Shown here: one piece after another, positions 53,335 through 60,405 of the stretch
Layout: each line of letters opens with the position of its first letter
How positions within the stretch are numbered: the stretch's first letter is position 1
DNA from: Putridiphycobacter sp965230485
GTDB lineage: Bacteria; Bacteroidota; Bacteroidia; Flavobacteriales_D; Crocinitomicaceae
Assembly (NCBI GenBank): GCA_965230485.1
Contig: CBDDLA010000001.1
Span: forward strand, 434,001 to 498,000
Direction of reading: 5' to 3'
Length of the DNA stretch: 64,000 nt
Program-made: the position numbers and the translations under genes
The notes under the pieces: model-generated
What the model was told of the DNA's origin: nothing
The model's input: only the letters and a program-made list of their open reading frames with translations
Databases searched by the model: none

Positions 53335-54029
53335 TTTAATGAATTAATTATAGACTGAATTTTCACTTCATCAGGAATACTTTTGCTTCCCATACCAAAC
53401 TCATTGTAGTTTTCATTCCTCAGGTAAGCAGTAAAATGCAAAGCGTCAATCCCAGTATTCGCTAAGATGCTTGCATTATTAAAGTTGATACCACTACCAG
53501 CCATAATTTGGATGCATTCATTACTATGCTCAACAAGCTTTGAGATTAAATTTATTCCTTCAATAGCCTTAGGTTGCTGACCAGAGGTAAGCAATCTATC
53601 TACTCCCAAATCAATTAGTTCATCTAGGCTAACCATAGGATCGGGCACAAAATCGAAGGCCCTATGAAAAGTAACTTCTAATTGTTCTGATTTAGCAAAA
53701 TCAATTACCACCTTCAATTTATCTACATCAATTGTACTCTCTTTAGTTAAACACCCGAACACAATGCCTTTAGCACCGGCTTTTTTTGCCATTTCAACAT
53801 CCGACAATGCTATTTTCAAGTTGTCATTAGATAATATGAAATTGCCTCCCTGATGACGAATCATTACATGAACTTCTAAATCAGTTTGAGTGACGCATTC
53901 TGAAATTAATCCAAAACTAGGGGTTAAACCTCCTACTGAAAGCGCGCTACACAACTCAACTCTATCGCACCCGAGCCTATTGGCTACTTTAGCTGTTTCT
54001 AAATTTTCAATACAAACCTCTAACTTCAT
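53331..54029 (-). CDS. cutC: CutC family protein
   Basis: A 232-residue TIM-barrel protein starting KLEVCIENLETAKVANRLGCDRVELCSAL, with GGLTPSFGLI, VHVMIRHQGGNFILS, GVVFGCLT-type strand (IVFGCLTKESTIDVDKL), VTFHRAFDF and the late IMAGSGINFNNA. This is CutC throughout. The family is usually annotated as copper homeostasis, but the E. coli copper phenotype was later traced to the MicL small RNA encoded within the cutC gene, leaving the protein's job open. Here it overlaps the GH20 stop and the GH2 start by 4 nt each, in the middle of a glycosidase operon. That suggests a role in sugar metabolism (inference). Confidence 0.93.
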   Translation of the reverse strand: MKLEVCIENLETAKVANRLGCDRVELCSALSVGGLTPSFGLISECVTQTDLEVHVMIRHQGGNFILSNDNLKIALSDVEMAKKAGAKGIVFGCLTKESTIDVDKLKVVIDFAKSEQLEVTFHRAFDFVPDPMVSLDELIDLGVDRLLTSGQQPKAIEGINLISKLVEHSNECIQIMAGSGINFNNASILANTGIDALHFTAYLRNENYNEFGMGSKSIPDEVKIQSIINSLK

Positions 54030-56317
54030 CTTACCACTATTTCATCAATGAATAACCAGGAATCCGATCCGGCAGCTTCATGCCAGTCTGGCACTTTTCC
54101 AATATTTTTTGCAGATAATTTAATATACTTTAAATTCAAACTATTTACATTAAGGCTAACCTTTTCAATGTTTTTACCTCTTTTTTCTTGGCTCGTTTTC
54201 GGTTTCACTTTACCAAGTAAAACATAATTTTTTCCATCTATAGAACCTTCAAATATGACTTCTTTAGGTATAAAAATCCACGAATTAATATATTGATAAA
54301 AATGAGTTTCTAGATAGCTAATAACTTGTTGAGAATCTAATCTAATTTCAACTATAATATCATTTCCCCAAAAGCCCTGCCAATTGTTGTCTCTAAAATC
54401 AATTGATCCCAATTGGCCATCAACTAATGCCAATATTTCATTTGATTTATACCAATTGTTATACAACGTTTTATAATCAACTACCTTATTCAATCCTTTA
54501 TGCATCTTTATTTCCTTTTTCACAGGTTTTCCATATGCTTTATTCTCTTTAAAGGCTTGAAATTCTATGACACCAGATCGTATAATGTCTATTGGTTTCT
54601 GATACATTAAAAAACCTTTGCAAGTATCACAATTCCACCTGTATTTTAGCGCCCAGGACTCATGGCCTGGAGTAGCAATAATGCTTATTCTTTCATCTTT
54701 AAAAACTGTGTTGGTAGTAACCGGCACAGTTTCATCACCATAATTTACACCTAAACTCTCCAATATGGGATAATGGAATTGTACCCGATTATAGAAATCA
54801 TCATAATCCTTATGCTTAGGGTAAGACCAAAGCACCTCGCTCATAGCTAATAATCGAGGAAAAACCTTGGAATCAAGGATGCTATCGTTAGATACGTGTT
54901 CAGTCCACATATTGCATTCGCCTCCAATAATAAAAGCAGCTTCTATTTCACTTAATTCTGATGGAATCGGATCAAATTCATATACCTTCTCCATATCAAT
55001 TGACTTTAAATCGTAATCAAAATAAGCATGACTGGTCGGTGACATAACGGCATTATGACCAGATTTTGCTGCTAGAATACCACCTTCCATACCTCTCCAA
55101 CTTTGAACTGTTGCATTTTCTGATAAACCGCCTTCCAATATTTCATCCCAACCAATCAACTTTCTCCCCTTATTATTTAAATATTTTTCAACTCTTCTAA
55201 TAAAATAACTTTGTAATTCATGTTCGTCGTTTAAACCATTATTTTTCATTCTTCTTTGACATTTAGGGCAATGCTTCCAGCGAAATTTTGGAGCTTCATC
55301 ACCTCCAATGTGAATATATTGGCTAGGAAACAACTCTAGCACTTCGTCTAAAACTGTTTCAATGAATTGGAAAACAGAATCATTTCCTGCGCAATAGATT
55401 TCTTTAAATACTCCCCAGTCATTAGCTACCTGAACCTGCTGCCCAGTGCACGACAAATTTGGATAAGCCGCAATGGCAGCTTGCGAATGTCCAGGTAATT
55501 CAATTTCGGGAATAATTGTTATGCCTCTTTCATTGGCATAGGTCACAATTTCTTTAATCTCTACTTTGGTGTAGAACCCGCCATAGTTTGAACTGTCTAG
55601 CTCTGTTCGCCATGCTCCTATTTCAGTTAATTTCGGAAAAGCATCAATTTCAATTCGCCAACCCTGGTCCTCCGTCAAATGCCAATGTAAAACATTCATT
55701 TTATATAATGCTAATACATCAATATATTTCTTAATTACTTCTTTTTTAAAGAAGTGACGAGAACAATCCAACAATAACCCTCTGTGCTGAAATTTTGGAT
55801 AATCATCTATTTTGACACATGGAAGATACCAGTTATTTCTTTTTTTCCCTAAATGAAACTCATCTACAAACAATTGACGAAGTGTTTGAACGGCATATCT
55901 TGCACCTATATTGCTCATTGCAGAAATAGTAATGCAACTAGAATCAATGTTTAAACCATACGTCCCAATACCAATCATTTTGCTATTGTTTGACACTAAA
56001 ATATAGTTTGTATAATTCTCAAATTCTTCGTCTTTAATTCTTATGATGGGTATCTCAGTATGAAGAGAACTATCGATTAAGCTTTTCAAGTAATTTGCTG
56101 GTTGAGTCGAATCGTTCCAAACCAAAATTACAGTTTCAGAGTTGACCTCAAAATAGCCCTCGCTTAACAATAAAGATTTAACTTTAGGAACAATGCTTAC
56201 TTCTTTTTTGGTCTTATAAATGATCTCATTATTGATTATATCCTCATTGACATCATTACATGATATAGTTAAGTTAATAACTAACAAAAAGAGGATGGTT
56301 GGATTTAATCTTAACAC
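54026..56317 (-). CDS. GH20 beta-N-acetylhexosaminidase lipoprotein with C-terminal discoidin-like domain
   Basis: 763 residues from a GTG at 56317; no ATG lies before the lipobox VINLTISCND (Cys ~20). GH20b N-terminal domain to ~residue 165, then catalytic barrel: RGLLLDCSRHFF, NVLHWHLTEDQGWRIEI, IIPEIELPGHSQAAIAAYP and the Asp-Glu pair in YIHIGGDEAPKFRWKHCPKC. After ~residue 535 come a chitobiase-C-like segment and a discoidin-like domain (WQGFWGNDIIVEIRL, SWIFIPKEVIFEGSIDG). The enzyme removes terminal beta-GlcNAc/GalNAc, for example from the chitobiose core of N-glycans. First gene of GH20-cutC-GH2, probably lipid-anchored outside the cytoplasm. Confidence 0.93.
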   Translation of the reverse strand: MLRLNPTILFLLVINLTISCNDVNEDIINNEIIYKTKKEVSIVPKVKSLLLSEGYFEVNSETVILVWNDSTQPANYLKSLIDSSLHTEIPIIRIKDEEFENYTNYILVSNNSKMIGIGTYGLNIDSSCITISAMSNIGARYAVQTLRQLFVDEFHLGKKRNNWYLPCVKIDDYPKFQHRGLLLDCSRHFFKKEVIKKYIDVLALYKMNVLHWHLTEDQGWRIEIDAFPKLTEIGAWRTELDSSNYGGFYTKVEIKEIVTYANERGITIIPEIELPGHSQAAIAAYPNLSCTGQQVQVANDWGVFKEIYCAGNDSVFQFIETVLDEVLELFPSQYIHIGGDEAPKFRWKHCPKCQRRMKNNGLNDEHELQSYFIRRVEKYLNNKGRKLIGWDEILEGGLSENATVQSWRGMEGGILAAKSGHNAVMSPTSHAYFDYDLKSIDMEKVYEFDPIPSELSEIEAAFIIGGECNMWTEHVSNDSILDSKVFPRLLAMSEVLWSYPKHKDYDDFYNRVQFHYPILESLGVNYGDETVPVTTNTVFKDERISIIATPGHESWALKYRWNCDTCKGFLMYQKPIDIIRSGVIEFQAFKENKAYGKPVKKEIKMHKGLNKVVDYKTLYNNWYKSNEILALVDGQLGSIDFRDNNWQGFWGNDIIVEIRLDSQQVISYLETHFYQYINSWIFIPKEVIFEGSIDGKNYVLLGKVKPKTSQEKRGKNIEKVSLNVNSLNLKYIKLSAKNIGKVPDWHEAAGSDSWLFIDEIVVR

Positions 56318-56403
56318 CTTTGTTTATTGGGTTGGATTTTAATTGCAATATAAGTGATATTTATGAGAACTAAACTGCAATTAAATATGTACATTGACCA
56401 AAA

Positions 56404-56411
56404 TAAATTTG
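56404..56411 (+). promoter_or_regulatory. Possible -7 element of the DUF1304 gene
   Basis: TAAATTTG matches TAnnTTTG 12 nt before the ATG at 56424, implying a very short leader. Confidence 0.3.
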
Positions 56412-56423
56412 AGACACTATACT

Positions 56424-56786
56424 ATGGAAATAGCAATAAATATATTTATCGGATTTATCGCCTTATTACACGTATATATTATGTGGTTTGAAATGTTTGC
56501 CTGGGAAACCAGAGGCAGAGCCGTATTTAGAAATTTCCCAAAAGATTTATTTACGCCCACAAAGGCTATAGCGGCAAACCAAGGGTTATATAATGGCTTT
56601 TTAGCGGCAGGACTAATTTGGACTTTTTTCATTTCCGAAATGCAGTGGAGAGCTAATATTTCACTATTTTTTCTCACTTGTATAGCTATTGCAGGTATTT
56701 ACGGGGCTTTAACGGCTTCAAAAAAAATTATTTTTGTGCAAACCATACCAGCAGTCATAGTCATACTATTAATCTTAATTCAATGA
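56424..56786 (+). CDS. DUF1304 domain-containing membrane protein
   Basis: 120 residues from the ATG at 56424; an in-frame TTG at 56394 would add ten residues. Four hydrophobic helices with the DUF1304 pattern: ALLHVYIMWFEMFAWETRGRAVF (residues ~13-35), IAANQGLYNGFLAAGLIW and AGIYGALTASKKIIFVQTIPAVI. A small integral inner-membrane protein of unknown function. It lies between GH20 and the glycosylasparaginase gene, divergent from the former and converging on the latter with a 10-nt gap, so it is probably an independent unit. Confidence 0.85.
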   Translation: MEIAINIFIGFIALLHVYIMWFEMFAWETRGRAVFRNFPKDLFTPTKAIAANQGLYNGFLAAGLIWTFFISEMQWRANISLFFLTCIAIAGIYGALTASKKIIFVQTIPAVIVILLILIQ

Positions 56787-56796
56787 GTGAATCAAG

Positions 56797-57801
56797 TTAC
56801 CACTCCTTTTTATATGCTGCATCTATCAATTGATGGTTATCTTCGTCAGTTTTTGCATAATTGAAACCTGCATAAACACTATGAGCCCCTACTTCACCTT
56901 TTGTGTTAATGGCTAAAAAACCGACCTGCAAACCAGTTAAATCTTTATGCTTTTTTATAATTCGATTTACAGCCTCTTCGCAGGCTTTCTGAGGTGATTT
57001 ACCATGACGCATTAATTCAACAACAGTAGCACTTCCTGCTATGCGAATAACAGCCTCACCAAGTCCAGTAGCACAAGCTCCTCCAACTTCATTATCGATA
57101 AATAAACCTGCACCAATTAATGGCGAATCGCCAACTCGACCATGCAATTTATAGGCCCATCCGCTTGTAGTGCACGATCCAGCAATATTACCCTTAGCAT
57201 CAAGCGCAAGCATGCCAATGGTATCGTGATTTTCAGAATTAATATCTGGTTTTTTTAAATTTTCAGAGGCCTTCCATTTTTCCCAATCTGCCTTCGCTTC
57301 AGGAGTTAATAAGTTAATCTTTTTAAATCCTTTTTCAATGGCAAAATTAAATGCTCCTTTACCTACCAGCATGACATGAGGTGTTTCTTCCATTACCTTT
57401 CTTGCCACTGATATAGGATGTTCAATATCTGTTAAACAAGCTACCGATCCACATTCATTTTCGTGGTTCATAATACAAGCATCTAGTGTAACAATACCAT
57501 CCTTATCTGGAAGGCCACCTAATCCAACACTTCTATTATCCGCATCTGATTCTGTCACCCTTACACCTGCTTCTACTGCATCTAAAGCAGACTTCCCCTC
57601 TTTCAATAATTGCCAAGCCTGTTTATTGGCAGCTAAACCATGATTCCAGGTTGAAATCACAATTGGTTTTCTGCTTGACTTTTTAGTCTCTTTTACTGCG
57701 ATTACAGAAGTCTTATCGGAATCAATAGCGTTTGTGCATTTAGACAATAAAACGCCTCCAATTGCTAATGTTCCTGTTTTTAAAAATTTTCTTCTACTCA
57801 T
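56797..57801 (-). CDS. N4-(beta-N-acetylglucosaminyl)-L-asparaginase (glycosylasparaginase)
   Basis: 334 residues from the ATG at 57801, directly before a twin-arginine signal (MSRRKFLKTGTLAIGG) with lipobox-like LLSKC. Alternatives at 57816 (ATG) and 57864 (TTG) are in frame. The Ntn-hydrolase sequence follows Elizabethkingia glycosylasparaginase closely: ISTWNHGLAANKQAW, VTLDACIMNHENECGSVAC, ENHDTIGMLALD with autocleavage before Thr (~192), and HGRVGDSPLIGAGLFID. It hydrolyses the GlcNAc-Asn bond, the last step of N-glycan removal. It is separate from the GH20-cutC-GH2 operon by one gene on the opposite strand. Confidence 0.93.
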   Translation of the reverse strand: MSRRKFLKTGTLAIGGVLLSKCTNAIDSDKTSVIAVKETKKSSRKPIVISTWNHGLAANKQAWQLLKEGKSALDAVEAGVRVTESDADNRSVGLGGLPDKDGIVTLDACIMNHENECGSVACLTDIEHPISVARKVMEETPHVMLVGKGAFNFAIEKGFKKINLLTPEAKADWEKWKASENLKKPDINSENHDTIGMLALDAKGNIAGSCTTSGWAYKLHGRVGDSPLIGAGLFIDNEVGGACATGLGEAVIRIAGSATVVELMRHGKSPQKACEEAVNRIIKKHKDLTGLQVGFLAINTKGEVGAHSVYAGFNYAKTDEDNHQLIDAAYKKEW

Positions 57802-57969
57802 ATCTAAATTCACCATTATAAAGTACAGACTAAATTTAACTTTTATTCTAATATTAAGAATCAAATTTCTTTAAAATACATAACTAAAGTAAAAGAATTT
57901 AGATAACCTTTCATTCAACTAAGAACTGAGCAATTTAGAAGTGTAAAACATCATTTCGGCAAGTCAGTT

Positions 57970-58001
57970 TTATAAAACCCCAATCAATAGATTGAGGTTT
58001 T
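57970..58001 (-). terminator. Terminator after the proline-rich secreted protein gene
   Basis: Arms 57974-57985 and 57990-58001 (AAAACCCCAATC / GATTGAGGTTTT) pair at 11 of 12 positions around a 4-nt loop. On the minus strand the hairpin ends in TTTT, 13 nt after the stop of the gene at 58014. Confidence 0.75.
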
Positions 58002-58013
58002 AAGATAGTTCGC

Positions 58014-58442
58014 TTAGTAAATTTCTAAGGAGTACGCCGACATCCAATTAATACTGGGCTGACCTGGCCCTTGTGTATCAGTCAGTGTTACACATGAAGT
58101 GAATGGGTTTCCTTTAAGGGTTGGAATTGCAGGCATAGTTGGCCAAAGGAAAGTGGTTACACCAAGCCAATATGGTGGAATACTTCCTGTTGTTGTAATG
58201 TTGAAATTCACGGTTATAACATCTCCTGGATAAAGTGTATACCAGGTAGTTGTAATATTTGTTGTAGCAGCACAATCATTATTTTCGAATACAATAGCAA
58301 TTATTAATTCATTGGTATTGTTATCAATTGTTAACGGTTGCGGAGGACCAGGAGGAGGCGGTGGTGGTCCTTGACTAAATAATGCATTTGTTGTAACGCA
58401 CAAACATAACAGCAATAGTGATTTTCTTAGTAAATTTATCAT
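58014..58442 (-). CDS. Small secreted protein with polyproline start
   Basis: 142 residues. The Sec signal peptide (LLLLCLCVTTNALFSQ, cleavage ~23) is followed at once by GPPPPPPGPPQP, then a Thr/Asn/Ile-rich beta domain (NNTNELIIAIVFENNDCAATTNITTTW, YPGDVITVNFNI, PPYWLGVTTFLW) with two Cys that could pair. No T9SS tail is present. I do not recognise a family. An 8-bp inverted repeat (58441-58448 / 58468-58475) spans the region just before and into the start codon. Confidence 0.6.
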   Translation of the reverse strand: MINLLRKSLLLLCLCVTTNALFSQGPPPPPPGPPQPLTIDNNTNELIIAIVFENNDCAATTNITTTWYTLYPGDVITVNFNITTTGSIPPYWLGVTTFLWPTMPAIPTLKGNPFTSCVTLTDTQGPGQPSINWMSAYSLEIY

Positions 58443-58835
58443 AACATTTTGATTTTTAATACATCACAATGTTATATATCACTTAAGCTCGTTCAATCAA
58501 TTTTTCGACGAACTCTTTTTTTAGGTCAAACTAAAACCTGTTGATAAGCCACTTAAACACTTTGTTTTAAGAAACGTATATGTTAAAAACTAAATATCAG
58601 ATACTTGTAAAAATATCGACGAGTAAACAAATTGCCATAAGATTGCGCATAAGAACTTAAAAGCCCAAATTAGGCACTTCATCAATACATCTCAGCTTTA
58701 CATCTATGAAAATGGGATATTCATCTAAAAAACACCTGCCTATTAATTACCGAATAATAGAAAATAGAAAAGCATATTCCATTACTTGTAAAAAGTATTG
58801 GTTATACAATTTAGTTAAATACGATATTATAAACC
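58443..58835. other. Intergenic region without recognisable gene (393 nt)
   Basis: AT-rich. It must hold the promoter of the secreted-protein gene and the end of the DoxX-like transcript. I see a 12-bp direct repeat TACTTGTAAAAA (58602 and 58783) and a 30-codon minus-strand frame (58590-58682). Neither is convincing. No strong terminator or promoter consensus was found. Confidence 0.5.
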
Positions 58836-59231
58836 CTACTTCACAATTGGGATAAAATGTCTTAAACTAGGCATTCTCAGCCATAGAATAAACCAAATCA
58901 ATACACCAAAGATGACTGGGAAGATAGTATTTGTAAGCGGATCAGAATGAATGATATGAGTGGCAACAGCGCCCCCTAGCCAGCCTGTTAATAAAATAGC
59001 TCCTAAGATATTGGTTTTTGGGATGGCATAAAAAATGACCGCAACTAACAATATAACACCTAAGTATACAACCGAATCCGGCTCATAGCCCATTTCTACA
59101 GCCATTTTTGTTGGCTCTTCCGCCTTCATTATATTATTAATCGCACCGAATGCAAACATAAGAACTACTAACCCATGCAATACGTATGAAGTCCACAGCG
59201 CAGCCTTTGAAACACTTTTTTGATCAGACAT
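58836..59231 (-). CDS. DoxX-like family membrane protein
   Basis: 131 residues, four hydrophobic helices. The pattern ALWTSYVLHGLVVLMFAFGAINNIMK, GYEPDSVVYLGVILLVAVIFYAIPKTNILGAILLTGWLGGAVATHI is that of DoxX-like proteins (the conserved G-x-L-L-x-x-G-x-L-G-G-A-x-A). A small inner-membrane protein of unresolved function, sometimes linked to redox or quinone metabolism. It stands alone, with ~390 nt and ~310 nt gene-free regions on its sides. Confidence 0.82.
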   Translation of the reverse strand: MSDQKSVSKAALWTSYVLHGLVVLMFAFGAINNIMKAEEPTKMAVEMGYEPDSVVYLGVILLVAVIFYAIPKTNILGAILLTGWLGGAVATHIIHSDPLTNTIFPVIFGVLIWFILWLRMPSLRHFIPIVK

Positions 59232-59404
59232 AACTAAAATTTTAAATGATTATGACTACAATGTATTCATTTATTTTGTTAAAGCAAAAGGCATAAGTTA
59301 AGCCAAACTAAATAATGGATCTTTTATTCAATGTCTAAAATGAAATAAGGTAATGTTTATCAAATATTTATATATTATTATCTCATATAAAAGAAGCACC
59401 TTAG

Positions 59405-59536
59405 CAATTCAATTTTAGGAATAAAAAAGTTCCTGTTCTTTTACCGAAAGATGAAAAACACATTAAAGAACAAGATAATAGAGAGGTTATAGCATTTAAG
59501 AAATTTACTATAAATGTTGTTAAAAGCATTAAATAA
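59405..59536 (+). pseudogene. Possible 3' remnant of a decayed gene
   Basis: Within the gene-free stretch 59232-59540 the plus strand is open for 43 codons before a TAA. It has no start codon and a TAG just upstream. The encoded peptide (FRNKKVPVLLPKDEKHIKEQ then DNREVIAFKKFTINVVKSIK) has a protein-like, charged composition rather than the Leu/Ile/Asn/Lys babble expected of AT-rich spacer. I cannot assign a family. Chance cannot be excluded. The rest of this stretch shows nothing clear. Confidence 0.25.
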
Positions 59537-59540
59537 ACAC

Positions 59541-60317
59541 CTATTTAATCACTTCAATATCAATATTCTCAATACGGCTCAACTCACTTAACAAGTCTTT
59601 TTCATATAACGTTGGAATCTCATTCAGCGCTGTTCCGATAGGCACTTCATAATTCACATAATCTTGAAACAATATTCCACCAACCATTCTTTTATTGTAA
59701 GCTGAGCGAAATCTTACCCCTCCTCCATTTGTTGCATATTGATAGGCTAAATAATCAATCTGGTGCGTTTCCGCATTGAGCCAATAATAAAACACATCTT
59801 CATGATCTTTTCCACCACCTTCCGCCCTAAAAGAAATCTCAACAGCATTATATGTCTTCTTTTTAATAGCAGTTTGCCCCTTATATGTTTTAATCACCGC
59901 TTTGTCGCTCAGTTTATGAGGTAATGTAGCAAAGTAAATGACCGAATTAATTGATTCAGAGTATTTAGAAGATTCTATTTCATTAACTTTTATTGGTGAG
60001 CCATTGATGAGTCTTTCAAAATTATAGTTCGATAAAAGATCTAAAATTGTGTCTGAACCAACAACTTGCTGTCTTGAATATAGGTATTGATTACCAAAAT
60101 TAGTAAACTGGTAGGTTTTATCTCTAAACTTGAATTGAAAGTTGGCCTCATCATAAGCTTCTCCGCCATGTACTAGAATAGCCAATTGAACAACGCTATC
60201 TCCAAGATAGTTGTTAGGTGTGATATCATCATCAACATGACCTATATTTTTAGTTTCTGTCTGGCAAGCGACTATTAAAAACAAGATAGCTAAAGCCATT
60301 ACTTGAATCTTCTTCAT
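59541..60317 (-). CDS. DUF6503-like lipoprotein
   Basis: 258 residues with lipobox LFLIVACQT (Cys ~18). The mature part (LAILVHGGEAYDEANFQFKFRDKTYQF, VYFATLPHKLSDKAVIKTYKGQTAIKKKTYNAVEISFRAEGGGKDHEDVFYYWLNAETHQIDYLAY) is a beta-rich, LolA/LolB-like sandwich. It matches my memory of the DUF6503 family, moderately confident. It is probably anchored in the outer membrane facing the periplasm. Function unknown. It follows the lpdA terminator, so it is transcribed separately. Confidence 0.7.
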   Translation of the reverse strand: MKKIQVMALAILFLIVACQTETKNIGHVDDDITPNNYLGDSVVQLAILVHGGEAYDEANFQFKFRDKTYQFTNFGNQYLYSRQQVVGSDTILDLLSNYNFERLINGSPIKVNEIESSKYSESINSVIYFATLPHKLSDKAVIKTYKGQTAIKKKTYNAVEISFRAEGGGKDHEDVFYYWLNAETHQIDYLAYQYATNGGGVRFRSAYNKRMVGGILFQDYVNYEVPIGTALNEIPTLYEKDLLSELSRIENIDIEVIK

Positions 60318-60350
60318 ATTTATTGGTCGATTTTAAGTTAATGACATTAC

Positions 60351-60385
60351 ATAAAAAAGCAGGTTAGTACTTACCAACCTGCTTT
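60351..60385 (-). terminator. Terminator after lpdA
   Basis: AAAGCAGGTT (60356-60365) pairs perfectly with AACCTGCTTT (60376-60385) around a 10-nt loop. On the minus strand the hairpin continues into a run of T residues. It lies 20 nt after the lpdA stop. Confidence 0.92.
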
Positions 60386-60405
60386 CAGTATAAAAATAAT
60401 ACTTT

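Noticed and set aside
51310..57801. A SusCD-type polysaccharide utilisation locus
   Set aside because: No SusC-like TonB receptor, SusD-like lipoprotein or hybrid two-component regulator in the window.
58590..58682. 30-codon hydrophobic minus-strand frame starting MKCLIWAF
   Set aside because: Short, no promoter or conserved context, and expected by chance in AT-rich spacer.
58602..58794. 12-bp direct repeat TACTTGTAAAAA, two copies 181 bp apart
   Set aside because: AT-rich and only two copies; not distinguishable from chance, and not an attachment site or CRISPR repeat.
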